This document shows positions 23,995 through 34,085 of a stretch of DNA of 36,280 nucleotides, piece after piece. Position 1 is the stretch's first letter. The number at the start of each line of letters is the position of its first letter. A program made the translations under genes and the position numbers. This stretch comes from Deltaproteobacteria bacterium (lineage in GTDB: Bacteria > Myxococcota > B64-G9). Below the pieces are notes generated by a model. It was not told where the DNA came from. It ran no database searches and saw only the letters and a list, made by a program, of their open reading frames with translations. The stretch is taken from NCBI GenBank assembly GCA_016935365.1, contig JAFGRB010000188.1, positions 1 through 36,280 of the forward strand, written 5' to 3'.

Positions 23995-25359
23995 ATGACC
24001 AGTTTCAAACAACTCGAGTTGATCGATCCCTTGCTGCGCGCCGTAGCCAGGGAGAACTACCAGGAGCCTACCCCCATCCAGGCTCAATCCATTCCCCTCT
24101 TGCTGGCAGGCCGGGATATCCTGGGATGTGCCCAGACCGGCACCGGAAAGACGGCGGCTTTTGCCCTGCCCATGCTTCAGATGCTGACCCAGGGCAATGC
24201 TGTTAGAGGCAAACCGGCAATCCGCGCCCTGATTCTGTCTCCGACCCGGGAGCTGGCCGCGCAGATCGATGAGTCCTTCCATGCCTACGGGCGTTTCCTG
24301 AACCTGCGCCACCTTGTGATATTCGGCGGGGTCAAGCAGCATGCTCAGGTCGCCGCCATTCGCCAGGGCGTTCACATCCTGGTGGCCACGCCCGGAAGGT
24401 TGCTGGACCTGGTGGGCCAGGGCTACGTCCACCTGGACCAGGTGCAGTTCTTCGTGCTCGACGAGGCCGATCGAATGCTGGACATGGGTTTCATCCATGA
24501 CATCCGCAGGGTCTTGAAGCTCCTGCCCAGCGAGCGGCAGAACCTGCTGTTTTCGGCAACCCTGCCCCCAGACATCACCCGGCTGGCCGGGTCTTTCCTC
24601 GACAACCCCGCCCGGGTGGAGGTCAGCCCGCCGAGCTCCACCGTGGAGCAGATCGAACAACGCTTGATGTTCGTGGATCGATTGGACAAGCACGAGCTCT
24701 TGATCGAGCTTCTCTCCCGCCCCGGCATGTCTCGGGTGCTCGTCTTTACCCGGACAAAGCACGGCGCCAATCGGCTGGTCAAGCGGCTCACCAGGGCCAA
24801 GATCCCGGCAGTGGCGATTCACGGCAACAAGTCCCAGAGCGCCCGGCGCAAGGCCCTGGCCGGATTCCATTCGGGGGAGATCCCCATCCTGGTGGCCACC
24901 GACCTGGCTTCGCGGGGTATCGACGTCGAGAACATCAGTCACGTCGTCAACTTCGAGCTGCCCCACGAACCGGAGGTGTACATTCACCGCATTGGTCGCA
25001 CCGGCCGCGCGGGCCTCAGTGGGGTGGCCATCTCTTTTTGCGATGCGACTGAAAGCGCGGATCTGAGAAGCATCGAGCGGCTCATCGGCGACGAGATTCC
25101 GGTGGATGCCGACCATGTCTGGCACAGCCGCGAAGCCGCGACCACGGCTCACGCACCGGCGCTGTCCAGCCGCGAACCCCCGTCCAGAGACCGCAAGAAG
25201 GCGGGCAGACCTCAGCCGAAGACGAGGCCCTGCCCCAGAGCAAACCCGTCGGCCGGCGCAGGTCGCCAGTCCGTCGTACCGGTCCGCGATCCAGGCAGGA
25301 AGCCCGCGGGCTCGCGTCGTCGCCGCCGGCGAGTATTCCGGAACCCGAGCAGCACGTAG
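23995..25359 (+). CDS. rhlE: DEAD-box RNA helicase, RhlE type
   Basis: The 454-residue product has every core motif in order: Q-motif [17 protein letters not shown], Ia [14 protein letters not shown] ([13 protein letters not shown]), [28 protein letters not shown] and [12 protein letters not shown]. The RhlE-like start is [20 protein letters not shown], and the last ~80 residues are a disordered Arg/Pro/Lys tail that would anchor RNA. RhlE helicases remodel rRNA and mRNA in ribosome assembly and cold adaptation. Codon choice is plainer and less GC-rich than the flanking genes, which fits transfer or strong expression. It is convergent with the efflux operon over 42 bases. The symbol is a family assignment. 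Confidence 0.9.
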   Translation: MTSFKQLELIDPLLRAVARENYQEPTPIQAQSIPLLLAGRDILGCAQTGTGKTAAFALPMLQMLTQGNAVRGKPAIRALILSPTRELAAQIDESFHAYGRFLNLRHLVIFGGVKQHAQVAAIRQGVHILVATPGRLLDLVGQGYVHLDQVQFFVLDEADRMLDMGFIHDIRRVLKLLPSERQNLLFSATLPPDITRLAGSFLDNPARVEVSPPSSTVEQIEQRLMFVDRLDKHELLIELLSRPGMSRVLVFTRTKHGANRLVKRLTRAKIPAVAIHGNKSQSARRKALAGFHSGEIPILVATDLASRGIDVENISHVVNFELPHEPEVYIHRIGRTGRAGLSGVAISFCDATESADLRSIERLIGDEIPVDADHVWHSREAATTAHAPALSSREPPSRDRKKAGRPQPKTRPCPRANPSAGAGRQSVVPVRDPGRKPAGSRRRRRRVFRNPSST

Positions 25360-25401
25360 GTGTTCGAGGCCTTCCTTCTTTCTGGAGATGCCCGGGTGGG
25401 T

Positions 25402-26603
25402 TCACTCGTAGCGCAGCGCGTCGATGGGGTCGAGGCGCGCGGCCCGGCGCGCGGGGAAGTAGCCGAAGATCACGCCGATGGCGGCGGAGAAGAGGAAGGA
25501 GATGATGTGGATGCTCGAGTCGAAGAGGTAGGGCACGCCCATCACGCTCGAGAGGCCGATCGAGGCACCGGTGGCGAGCGCGATGCCGATGACGCCGCCG
25601 AGGCTCGACAGCACCACGGCCTCGATCAGGAACTGCAAGAGCACCTCCCGGCCCAGCGCGCCGATGGCCAGGCGGATGCCGATCTCGCGGGTGCGCTCGG
25701 TCACCGACACGAGCATGATGTTCATGATGCCGATCCCGCCGACCAGCAGGCTCACCGCGGCCACCGCGGCCAGCAGCATGGTCAGCACCCGGGTGGTGCC
25801 GGTCAGGGTCTCGGCGAGCTGGCGCGTGTCCATCACCCGGAAGTCCTCCTCCTCGCCCTTGCCGATCTTCCGCAGCTCGCGCAGCAAGGAGTTGAGCTGC
25901 TCCTTGGCCGCGTCGATCGAGGCGCCGTCGCGTACCGAGACCATGATCCGGTTGATGTCCTGGCTGCCCGTGAGCCGGCGCTGCACGGTGCGCAGCGGCA
26001 TCACCACGCTGTCGTCCTGGTCGTGGCCCATGCCCGCCTGGCCCTTGGACTTGAGCAGGCCGATCACGTCGCAGGCGAAGCCCTTGATGCGGATCTCGCT
26101 GCCGATCGGGCTCTGGCGGCCGAAGAGCTTCTCGCGGACCGTCTCGCCGATCACGCACACCGCCTTGCCCGAGCGCTCCTCGGCCTCGCTGAACGTGCGC
26201 CCGGCGGCCAGCTCCCAGTTGCCCACCTGGAAGTAGTCGTTGTGGGTGCCGTTGATCATGGTGGACCAGTTCTTGGCCTGGTGCACGGCGGTCTTCGTCG
26301 TGCTCACCACCGGGGCGACGCCCTGGGCGGAGTAGATCTGGTTGCGGATGGCCTCCACGTCCGCGCTCTTGAAGTTGGGGGCTCCCTGGGAGCCCGGGCC
26401 GAATCGCTGGCCGGGGACCACCATGAGCTGGTTGGTGCCCATGGATGCGATCTGGTCGGACACGGACCGGGTGGCGCCCTTGCCCAGGGTGACCAGGGTG
26501 ATGACGGCCGCGATGCCGATCACGATGCCGAGGATGGTCAGAAAGGAGCGCAGCAGGTTGCGCCGGATGGCGCGCAGCGCGAGCAGCAGCGTGTTCCACA
26601 GCA

Positions 26604-26604
<1 letters not shown>
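25402..26604 (-). CDS. MacB-type ABC transporter permease
   Basis: The 400-residue product begins MLWNTLLLALRAIRRNLLRS and follows the MacB four-TM plan: TM1 (LTILGIVIGIAAVITLVTLG), a periplasmic region of ~220 residues, then three closing TMs around VSLLVGGIGIMNIMLVSVTE and its RTREIGIRLAIGA cytoplasmic loop, and a final FGYFPARRAARLDPIDALRYE. All of this fits FtsX/MacB (mechanotransmission) permeases. Its ATG shares one base with the upstream ATPase stop (TGATG at 26602-26606), so ATPase and permease are separate polypeptides, unlike fused MacB. Last gene of the efflux operon. Confidence 0.92.
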
Positions 26605-27304
<700 letters not shown>

Positions 27305-27308
<4 letters not shown>

Positions 27309-28615
27309 GGCTGCATACCCACCAGGGTCTCGGTGATCACCTGGGTGCCGGCCTCGATCGGCCCGCCGGCGATCTCGGTCATCTGGCCGTTGCTGGGGCC
27401 GGTCTGGACCTCGATCGGCACGGCCCGGCCCTCGCGCAGCACCCAGACCCGCGGCGTGTCGTCTCGAGCCGGCGCCTGGGTCTTGCGCGGCCGAAAAGGC
27501 GGCCCGGGCAGCAGCTTGCCGACCAGACCGCCGCGCCGTCCCTTCGGCGCCGCGTCTGTCGCTGGCGGCGTGAAGCGAAGCGCGGCGTTCGGCACCAACA
27601 GCGCGTTCTCGTGCGTCAGGGTGATGATCTCGGCCGTACCGGTCATCCCGGGGCGCAGGCTGATGTCGTCGTTCTCGACCGCGATCAGCGTGGGGTAGGA
27701 CACGACCCCGTCCTTGACCTCGGATCCCAGGCCCACGCGGGAGATGACGCCCGTGTACTTGCGGCCGGGCCAGGCGTCGACGGTGAAGGTCGCCTGCTGG
27801 CCGACCTTCACCCGGCCGACATCGGCCTCGTCGACGTCCACCAGGAGCTCCATCTTGGCCAGGTCCTCGGCCAGGGTGAACAGCACCGGCGCCTGGAACA
27901 TGGCGGCCACTGTCTGTCCGGGCTCCACGCTGCGGACGAGCACCACCCCGTCGACCGGCGAGCGGATGCTGGCCTTGCCGAGGTTGGTCAGGTCCGACTG
28001 CAGGTTGGCCCGCGCCTGGGTGACGCTCGCGCGGGCGCTGGCCACGTTGGCCTCGGCGCGCTTCAGGTTGGCCTCGGCGGTGTCCATCTCGCTCCTGGAC
28101 GGCACCTTGCCGCCGGACAGCTCGGCGACCTCTCTCAGGCGCGCGAGCGTTGCCCGGGCTTCCATCTCCGTGGCCTGCGCCTGCTGCACCTGCGCCTCGG
28201 CCACGACCAGGCTGGCGCGGGACTTCGCCACGGCGTCTTTGAGCTTGGAGAGGTCGAGCTGGGCCAGCACCTGGCCCTTGCTCACCCGGTCGTTGTCGTC
28301 GACCAGCACCTCGGTGACGATGCCGGACTGCTCGCTGCTCACCTCGACCTTGTTGGTCGGCTGCAGGTTGCCGGTGGCGGAGACCTTGACCACCAGCCTG
28401 CCGAGCTCGGCCGGCTCGGTCCTGTAGCGCGGCATGTCCTGGCGCGCGTCGGGGCGAAGAAAGAAGGTGAATGCCGCGCCGAGGACCGCGAGCGTGACGA
28501 GGATCCAGATCCAGCGGCGCGAGCGATGTCCGGACGACTCGGCCGCGAGCAGCTTCGTAAGGGCGGCAGCCTGGTCGGCTGCCGGCTCGTCGGATGCGTT
28601 CTTCTCGTCGCTCAT
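27305..28615 (-). CDS. MacA-type membrane-fusion (periplasmic adaptor) protein
   Basis: The 436-residue product has one N-terminal TM (WIWILVTLAVLGAAFTFFLR), a lipoyl-like half (VKVSATGNLQPTNKVEVSSE), a long alpha-hairpin of about 100 residues (SRASLVVAEAQVQQAQATEM to ARASVTQARANLQSDLTNLG), the second lipoyl half (SPVDGVVLVRSVEPGQTVAA), beta-barrel and membrane-proximal domains, and a variable Arg/Pro-rich insert near the C-terminus (PKGRRGGLVGKLLPGPPFRP) that is unusual. It links the inner-membrane ABC pump to the outer-membrane factor. The start overlaps the outer-membrane-factor stop by 4 bases. Confidence 0.93.
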
Positions 28616-30057
28616 GGTGCGTCCTCGCCTGCCGGGCGGGCCTCGGCCTGCGGCGACCAGCCGCCGCCCAGTGCCTTGTACAAGCGGATCAGCGCGAGCA
28701 CCCCGTCGGCGCGGGTGCTCGCGAGACTGTCTTCCAGCGACAGCACGCTGCGCTCGGTGTCGAGCACAGACTGGAAGTCGATCACCCCGGCCCCGTATCG
28801 CTGCCTGGCGAGCTCGGCCGCGTTGCGCGCTGCCCCCGCGGCCCGCGTGAGCGCCTCTTCTCGCTCGCGGTGGCGGGCCAGGGCCACCAGCGCGTTCTCC
28901 ACGTCTTGCAGGGCGGTCAGCACGGCCTGCTCGTAGGCCACCAGGGCCTGCTCGCAGACGGCATCCTGGGCCTCGACCTGGGCGCGCAGGCGGCCGCCCT
29001 GGAAGAGCGGCGCGGTGATGCCGCCGAGCAGGGAGTAGACCAGCCCGGCGCCGTTGCCGAGCGCGCCCTGCACGGCTGCGTCCAGGCCGATCGAGCCCGA
29101 GAGCGAGAAAGAGGGGTAGAGCGCGGCCTCGGCGACGCCGATCCGGGCGGTCTCGGCGGCCAGCTTGCGCTCGGCGGCGCGCACGTCCGGGCGCTGGCGG
29201 AGCGCGTCGGCCGGGATGCCGACCGCGATCCGATCCGGCATCGCGGGCAGCTCGCCGCCCGCGGCCAGGCGCGCGTGCAGCGCGCCCGGCGCCTTGCCCA
29301 GCAGGACGTCCAGGCGGTGCTCCGCCTCGGCCAGGCCGGTCTCGAGGCTGGGGATCTGGGCCCGGGTCTGCTCCCGGTTGCTGGTGGCCTGCTCGACGTC
29401 CTGGCTGCTCACCAGCCCGGCCTTGGCGCGGAACTCTGTGAGCGCGAGCGTCTCGGTCTGGCTCTCGAGGTTGCGGCGACTGATCCGGAGGCGGATCTGC
29501 AGGCAGCGGACCTCGAAGTAGCTCCGCGCCACCTCGGCCACCAGCGTGATCCGGGCGTCGTGCAGGCCGGCCTCGGACGAGGCCCGATCCGCCTCGGACG
29601 CCTCCACGCTCCGGCGCACGCCGCCGAAGACGTCGATCTCCCAGCTCGCGTCGAAGCCCGCGGTGAACGAGTTGCTGGTCTGCCCGCTGCCGGTGTGGAC
29701 GATCGACTGCCTGCGGCTCGCCGAGCCCGAGGCGGAAAGCGATGGAAGCTGCGCCGCGCCGGCCATGGCGCGGCGGGCGCGCGCCTCGCGCAGCCGGGCC
29801 CTCGCCATGCGAAGATCGGGGCTCGCCCGCAGGGCCTCCTCCACGAGCGCGTCGAGCATCGGATCATCCAGGCGATGCCACCAGCGGCTGAGATCGCCCG
29901 GGTCGTCGGCGCTCGCGAGACCGGGCGTCTCGTCGAGCCGGCTCCAGCGCCCCGGCGCGTCCGGCTCTGCCTTGCGGTAGTCCGGGCCCACCGCGCAGCC
30001 CGGGCCGAGCCCGGAGACGAGCAGCAGCCAGAGCGATAACTTGGTCAGATAACGCAT
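28612..30057 (-). CDS. TolC/NodT-type outer-membrane efflux factor (lipoprotein)
   Basis: From ATG 30057 the product is 481 residues with signal peptide MRYLTKLSLWLLLVSGLGPG followed by Cys at lipobox GPGC and the family's CAVGPDYRKAEPDAPG start. Two OEP repeats follow: helical stretches such as RMARARLREARARRAMAGAA and SQDVEQATSNREQTRAQIPS alternate with beta segments LSASGSASRRQS and FSLSGSIGLDAAVQ. The final helix is QRYGAGVIDFQSVLDTERSV. A GTG at 30069 would add four residues. First gene of the operon; its upstream gap is shared with the divergent Fic gene. Confidence 0.92.
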   Translation of the reverse strand: MRYLTKLSLWLLLVSGLGPGCAVGPDYRKAEPDAPGRWSRLDETPGLASADDPGDLSRWWHRLDDPMLDALVEEALRASPDLRMARARLREARARRAMAGAAQLPSLSASGSASRRQSIVHTGSGQTSNSFTAGFDASWEIDVFGGVRRSVEASEADRASSEAGLHDARITLVAEVARSYFEVRCLQIRLRISRRNLESQTETLALTEFRAKAGLVSSQDVEQATSNREQTRAQIPSLETGLAEAEHRLDVLLGKAPGALHARLAAGGELPAMPDRIAVGIPADALRQRPDVRAAERKLAAETARIGVAEAALYPSFSLSGSIGLDAAVQGALGNGAGLVYSLLGGITAPLFQGGRLRAQVEAQDAVCEQALVAYEQAVLTALQDVENALVALARHREREEALTRAAGAARNAAELARQRYGAGVIDFQSVLDTERSVLSLEDSLASTRADGVLALIRLYKALGGGWSPQAEARPAGEDAP

Positions 30058-30139
30058 ACGCTCACACACTCCGAATGACCCACAATACCGAGATCGGGTT
30101 GACAGCCACCCGCAAGCCCATCCATTTTTATCCGATCGA

Positions 30140-30168
30140 TTGACAGATCTTCTGAAATTGGATAATTA
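30140..30168 (+). promoter_or_regulatory. Sigma-70-like promoter of the Fic gene
   Basis: A perfect -35 TTGACA (30140-30145) is followed by TAATTA at 17 bases (30163-30168) or GATAAT at 15 (30161-30166), giving a leader of about 20 bases carrying GGAGGTG. A second TTGACA at 30099 lacks a matching -10. This A/T-rich patch is the only clean consensus promoter in this part of the window. Confidence 0.65.
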
Positions 30169-30193
30169 TGGACAAAAATGCGGAGGTGCCGGG

Positions 30194-31240
30194 ATGGATC
30201 CCTTGGCCCAAACTGTCATCACACCGGAGCTTCTCAGGAGGATCGCCGAGATAGACGAGTTCAAGGGACGCTGGGAGGCGCTTGGAAATCTGGCGCCGGA
30301 GCGCCTGTCGGCGCTCAGACGCATCGCCACGATCGAGTCGGTGGGCTCGTCGACCCGGATCGAGGGCGCCAAGCTCGGCGACGACGAGATAGGCAAGCTG
30401 CTGTCCGGTCTGGACATGCGATCGTTCCGCACGCGCGACGAGCAGGAGGTGGCGGGCTATGCCGAGCTGATGGAGCGCATCTTCGAGTCGCATGCCGAGA
30501 TTCCGCTGACCGAGAGCTTCATCCGCCAGCTCCACGGGATCCTGCTCGGGTACTCCGACAGGGACGAGCGCCACCGGGGGAAGTACAAGACCCTTCCCAA
30601 CAGCGTGGAGGCCTTCGACTCGGACGGCCGCAGCGTCGGCATCATCTTCGAGACGGCCACGCCCTTCGACACGCCTCGCCTGATGGAGGCCTTGGTGGCC
30701 TGGACCCGCGAGGCGCTCGCCGAGCGCAGGCATCACGTCTTGCTGGTCATCGCGGTCTTCGTCGTTCGCTTCCTGGCGATCCATCCCTTCCAGGATGGCA
30801 ACGGTCGCCTGTCACGGGCGCTGACCACCTTGCTGCTGCTTCGGTCCGGCTACCGATACGTCCCGTACAGCTCTCTCGAACGGGTCGTCGAGGACAGCAA
30901 GGACGCGTATTACGCAGCCCTTCGCAGGGCGCAGGCCACCCTGGACGGAGACGAGTCCCATCTCATCGACTGGCTCACCTTCTTCGTGCGAACCCTGCAC
31001 CGGCAGAAAGAGGTCCTCGAGCGGAAGATAGAGCAGAAGAGGCTCATGGCCCCGCTCGCGCCGCTGTCGGAGAAGCTCCTCGGCATCGTGGCGGAGCACG
31101 GCCGGGTCACCGTTCGCGAGGCCGCAGTGCTCACGAAGGCCAACCGAAACACGATCAAGGATCACCTCGGCAAGCTTGTTATGGCGGGCCGGCTGGCGAG
31201 ACGCGGCCGCGGTCGCGGGACCTGGTACGAAAAGGCCTAG
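30194..31240 (+). CDS. Fic-domain protein with N-terminal inhibitory motif and C-terminal winged helix
   Basis: ATG 30194 sits behind GGAGGTG; an 18-residue TTG extension would start inside the promoter and is rejected. The 348-residue product has the Fic active loop HPFQDGNGR (about residues 197-205; catalytic His197) and a flap strand GKYKTLPNSV. An inhibitory helix with STRIEG at residues 53-58 matches [S/T]xxxE[G/N] placed before the Fic core, the class II arrangement, so the protein should be autoinhibited by its own Glu57. The C-terminal ~55 residues are a winged helix (LGIVAEHGRVTVREAAVLTK). Fic proteins transfer AMP or other nucleotides to hydroxyl groups of targets. No separate antitoxin neighbours it. 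Confidence 0.93.
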   Translation: MDPLAQTVITPELLRRIAEIDEFKGRWEALGNLAPERLSALRRIATIESVGSSTRIEGAKLGDDEIGKLLSGLDMRSFRTRDEQEVAGYAELMERIFESHAEIPLTESFIRQLHGILLGYSDRDERHRGKYKTLPNSVEAFDSDGRSVGIIFETATPFDTPRLMEALVAWTREALAERRHHVLLVIAVFVVRFLAIHPFQDGNGRLSRALTTLLLLRSGYRYVPYSSLERVVEDSKDAYYAALRRAQATLDGDESHLIDWLTFFVRTLHRQKEVLERKIEQKRLMAPLAPLSEKLLGIVAEHGRVTVREAAVLTKANRNTIKDHLGKLVMAGRLARRGRGRGTWYEKA

Positions 31241-31258
31241 CAGTGTTTCTTTCCGAGA

Positions 31259-31426
31259 GCCCCAAAGGGGCGTCATACACACAGCCCAGGGCGAAGCCCT
31301 GGGAAAAAAGGCGGACATGAATCGCTAAGCCCTTTCAGGGCTCTGGTGCTTTCTGCATCTCTATCCCAGGGCTTCGCCGGCAAAGCCGGCTTCGCCCTGG
31401 GCTATGTTGTTACGCCCCGTTGGGGC
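31259..31426. repeat. Cluster of intergenic palindromes (REP-like), copy A
   Basis: In order: GCCCC-AAA-GGGGC (31259-31271); CCCAGGGC-GAA-GCCCTGGG (31285-31303); AGCCCT-TTC-AGGGCT (31328-31342); CCCAGGGC...GCCCTGGG (31365-31401) enclosing GCCGGC-AAA-GCCGGC; GCCCC-GTT-GGGGC (31414-31426). The A-run after the second hairpin is on the wrong strand for a plus-strand terminator. The same two stem types recur at 35977 onward. No REP-associated transposase is present. Together with the 60 bases to the next gene this fills the 245-base gap. Confidence 0.8.
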
Positions 31427-31485
31427 TTGGACCCATCGGACATCGGTTGCGGAAATCGAGAGGCGCCTGTTTGTTCGCAACCCTG

Positions 31486-32415
31486 CTAAAAGCCCACCCC
31501 GAGCCCGACCTGCAGCGAGGGGGTGTAGAGGCCGGACTCGCCGAAGAGCAGCGAGTCGACGTCCTTGGCGGGGTGGAAGGGGATGAATCCGGCGGCGAAG
31601 AGGTCGCAGTCGAAGTCGTGGTAGCGGAAGAAGCGCACGCCCACCCGGGCCACCAGGCCGACCAGGAAGCAGTTGACCACGTCCCGGCTGTCGTCGTCGG
31701 CCGGGTTCAGCAGACCCTCGTAGCGCTGGTACTGCAGGCCGAGACCGGCGCTGGCATAGAAGCTGGCCGCGGACAGGGCGGAGAGCTCGTAGGCCACCTG
31801 GCCGTCGGCGCCGGCCGCGGCCCGGAGCACCTGCTCGTCGCCGCGCAGCGAGTCGTGCCAGCCGGCCGCGTGGATCCGGGCGATGACCTGCCAGTGGCCC
31901 GAGCCGCGGGCCATGCTGAAGGCCGCCCCGGGCGCGAAGACCGCGCCGTGCCCGCCCCGGCCCACGGTCTGGAAGAGCTCGAAGCGATAGGTGTTGGTGC
32001 CCTGGACGATGATCGAGTGGGAGGCCCGCTCCAGGAAGCTGTAGTGGGCGATGTCCTGCTGGAGCATGACCGGGTCGTTGCCCAGCACCAGCGAGATGGC
32101 CTGCTCGAGCCGCTCGAGCAGCTCGTCCGGATCGCGGATCTCGAAGCGCACCGGGATGGCCTGATCGATGCGGGCCGTCAGGGTGCGCGCGCCGGCGAGC
32201 TCCACCAGGCCCACCTGGAGCTGCTGCTGGCAGCCGTCCTCGACCAGCAGGTGGCTCGGGTGGCGGGCCAGCTCGATGCGGACCAGCCTCTCGAGCTCGG
32301 CCTGCTCCTGCTCGGGCGCCTGCACGCTCAGGCAGAGCCGGATCGCGGCCCGGGCCTGTGCGGCGATGCACAGGATCGCGAGCGCGAGCAGCGCTGACTG
32401 GACTTTCCGCGGCAT
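31486..32415 (-). CDS. Secreted outer-membrane beta-barrel-like protein, unknown
   Basis: The 309-residue product begins MPRKVQSALLALAILCIAAQ ending at ARA, a Sec signal peptide cut before AIRLC. Two halves follow: residues ~25-130 alpha/beta (LERLVRIELARHPSHLLVED; ELLERLEQAISLVLGNDPVM), then ~180 residues of beta strands (AAFSMARGSGHWQVIARIHA; SFYASAGLGLQYQRYEGLLN; CFLVGLVARVGVRFFRYHDF) ending SLQVGLGVGF. A C-terminal Phe is the Bam-recognised end of outer-membrane barrels. The start is preceded by GAGGGAGCC. It is 27 bases downstream of the related gene 32443-33795, so they form an operon. Confidence 0.72.
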   Translation of the reverse strand: MPRKVQSALLALAILCIAAQARAAIRLCLSVQAPEQEQAELERLVRIELARHPSHLLVEDGCQQQLQVGLVELAGARTLTARIDQAIPVRFEIRDPDELLERLEQAISLVLGNDPVMLQQDIAHYSFLERASHSIIVQGTNTYRFELFQTVGRGGHGAVFAPGAAFSMARGSGHWQVIARIHAAGWHDSLRGDEQVLRAAAGADGQVAYELSALSAASFYASAGLGLQYQRYEGLLNPADDDSRDVVNCFLVGLVARVGVRFFRYHDFDCDLFAAGFIPFHPAKDVDSLLFGESGLYTPSLQVGLGVGF

Positions 32416-32442
32416 GGCGGTGGCTCCCTCGTCCGAGGCGAC

Positions 32443-33795
32443 TCAGAACATCATTCCCAGCTTGACCGACAGGCCGGGGAACCAGGTGTGCAGCGCGCCG
32501 TGGTTGTCCTCGTTCTCCAGCCCGTAGGCCGGCAGGTTGAGCTCGGCCTGGAGAAAGAACTGCACCGTCGAGGCCCGCATGAACTCCCAGCCCGCGATCA
32601 GGTCCACGTCCAGGCCGCCGCCGAGCAGGGTGCTGCGGTCGCTCTCCCCCCGGGATCCCTCGGCCTTGATGGCCGAGAACCACAGGAGCTCGAACGACGC
32701 GCCGGCGCCCAGGTAGATCGAGTGCAGGCCGCGCGGGTTGAGGTAGCGCAGGAAGTGCAGCTGCAGGCCCACGTCGCCGCCGAAGTCGATGTGGCCTCCC
32801 TGGGAGTTGTGGCGCGAGGCGGTCTTGGAGGTGCTGATGCCCACCAGGGCCTTGGACTCGATGCCCCAGTTCTCGAACTTGCCCCGATAGCCCATCTCCA
32901 GGCTCATGGGGAAGAAGAGCCGCAGCTGGCTCTCCGTGCTGCCGTAGTCGGGGTCCGTGCTGTCCCGGGTGGCGGTCGTCTCGAACTGGCCGCCCCGGAC
33001 CTGGGTGCCCAGGCCGATGAAGAAGTGGTTGCTGCCCTTGATGCGCTGGGTGGACTGCTTCGAGTCCGAGCGCAGCACGGTGTCTCTGTTGATGGTGGCC
33101 GAGATGGGCACGTCGGCCAGCAGGGCGCTCACCGCCCGCTCGGCAAAGCGCGACAGCTCGTCCGGCTGCAGCTCGTCCACCCGCTCCTCGCGGTCGTGGC
33201 CCGAGTAGCGCGCGAAGACCGTCCAGCCGGACTGCAGGGGATAGAGCTCCACCCGCAGGGTCTCCTGGCAGTTCTCCCGCACGGCCGCGAAGCCCTGCTC
33301 GTGGGTGATGAAGTGCTCGATAAGCCGCCGCAGGTAGAGGGTGGGCGTCTGGCCGATGGGCAAGAAGCCCCTCCAGGCCTCGGCCTGCTCCTCGAGTACC
33401 TGCAGGTAGCGCTTGCCCTTGAGCTCGCTCTTGTCGGTGGGTTTCTCTTCGGGCTTGAGGGCTTGCGCGTGTTCCGGCCTCTCGTCCAGGGCGCTCACCT
33501 TGCCCAGGGCGTCCTCCCAGGGCCGGGCCGGCGGCTCGGATGCCGGCTCTTGGTCGGGCTTCGGCTCGGCGCCGGGCCTCGGCTCGCCGGGCGCGGTGGT
33601 CTCGGGCTTCTTCTCGGGCTCGGCCGGCTTCGCCTCCGGGGTCTCGATCACGGGCGCCTGGGCCTGCTCCTCGGCGGCCTCCACCAGCACGACCTCCACG
33701 CAGACCCGCGTGTTCTGCGCAGAGGCTCGCTGGCTCGAGCAGACCAGCGCAGCCAGAGCGAAACAGATTGGGATCCATTGTCTACTCGAGCGCAT
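32443..33795 (-). CDS. Secreted outer-membrane barrel protein with Pro/Glu/Lys-rich linker, unknown
   Basis: The 450-residue product has a signal peptide (RSSRQWIPICFALAALVCSS, cut after ASA), a short N-terminal strand (NTRVCVEVVLVEAA) and a disordered Pro/Glu/Lys linker (~residues 45-120). A helical middle follows (RYLQVLEEQAEAWRGFLPIG; PTLYLRRLIEHFITHEQGFA), then beta strands ending SVKLGMMF. The middle domain resembles the N-terminal half of its operon partner, so the pair look like divergent paralogues. The ATG is preceded by AAGGAGGTGA, a full-length anti-16S match and the strongest ribosome-binding site in the window. Divergent from the PEGA gene. Confidence 0.75.
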   Translation of the reverse strand: MRSSRQWIPICFALAALVCSSQRASAQNTRVCVEVVLVEAAEEQAQAPVIETPEAKPAEPEKKPETTAPGEPRPGAEPKPDQEPASEPPARPWEDALGKVSALDERPEHAQALKPEEKPTDKSELKGKRYLQVLEEQAEAWRGFLPIGQTPTLYLRRLIEHFITHEQGFAAVRENCQETLRVELYPLQSGWTVFARYSGHDREERVDELQPDELSRFAERAVSALLADVPISATINRDTVLRSDSKQSTQRIKGSNHFFIGLGTQVRGGQFETTATRDSTDPDYGSTESQLRLFFPMSLEMGYRGKFENWGIESKALVGISTSKTASRHNSQGGHIDFGGDVGLQLHFLRYLNPRGLHSIYLGAGASFELLWFSAIKAEGSRGESDRSTLLGGGLDVDLIAGWEFMRASTVQFFLQAELNLPAYGLENEDNHGALHTWFPGLSVKLGMMF

Positions 33796-34050
33796 GCATC
33801 ACCTCCTTGCTCCCGTCGCTTCGGGTGCAGATCTCCCCTGGCTTTCCAGCGCATCCATCTGTACTGGAAGCTCTCGCTCCGCGGGAATCGATGAGCAAAC
33901 CGCGTGCCAGGTGCTCCGGCTGTCGAGAGCCTCCCAGTGGACCGTATGGAACGGTGCGGCGCCCGAGCCGGCATACCGTGGCGTGTTTCGACCACAGGTG
34001 TGAAAGATGCGCACAATCCGCCGCCTAGGCTGTCTGGCAGCCTCACGAAT

Positions 34051-34079
34051 TTGACTCGACCAGGAGCCTCGGGGACAAT
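34051..34079 (+). promoter_or_regulatory. Promoter TTGACT-17-GACAAT of the PEGA gene (leaderless)
   Basis: TTGACT (34051-34056), a 17-base spacer and GACAAT (34074-34079) give two near-consensus sigma-70 boxes. Transcription should start at about 34085-34087, exactly at the ATG (34086), so the mRNA would have no leader. The rest of the 290-base divergent region holds no gene, repeat or terminator I can recognise. Confidence 0.6.
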
Positions 34080-34085
34080 GGCCGC

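Noticed and set aside
23830-25152. 440-residue minus-strand frame opposite the helicase
   Set aside because: Shadow of a gene whose plus-strand motifs are complete.
30099-30130. Second promoter with TTGACA upstream of Fic
   Set aside because: No -10 box lies 16-18 bases downstream.
31285-31309. Intrinsic terminator for the Fic gene
   Set aside because: The hairpin is followed by A6 rather than T on the plus strand, so it would not terminate plus-strand transcripts.
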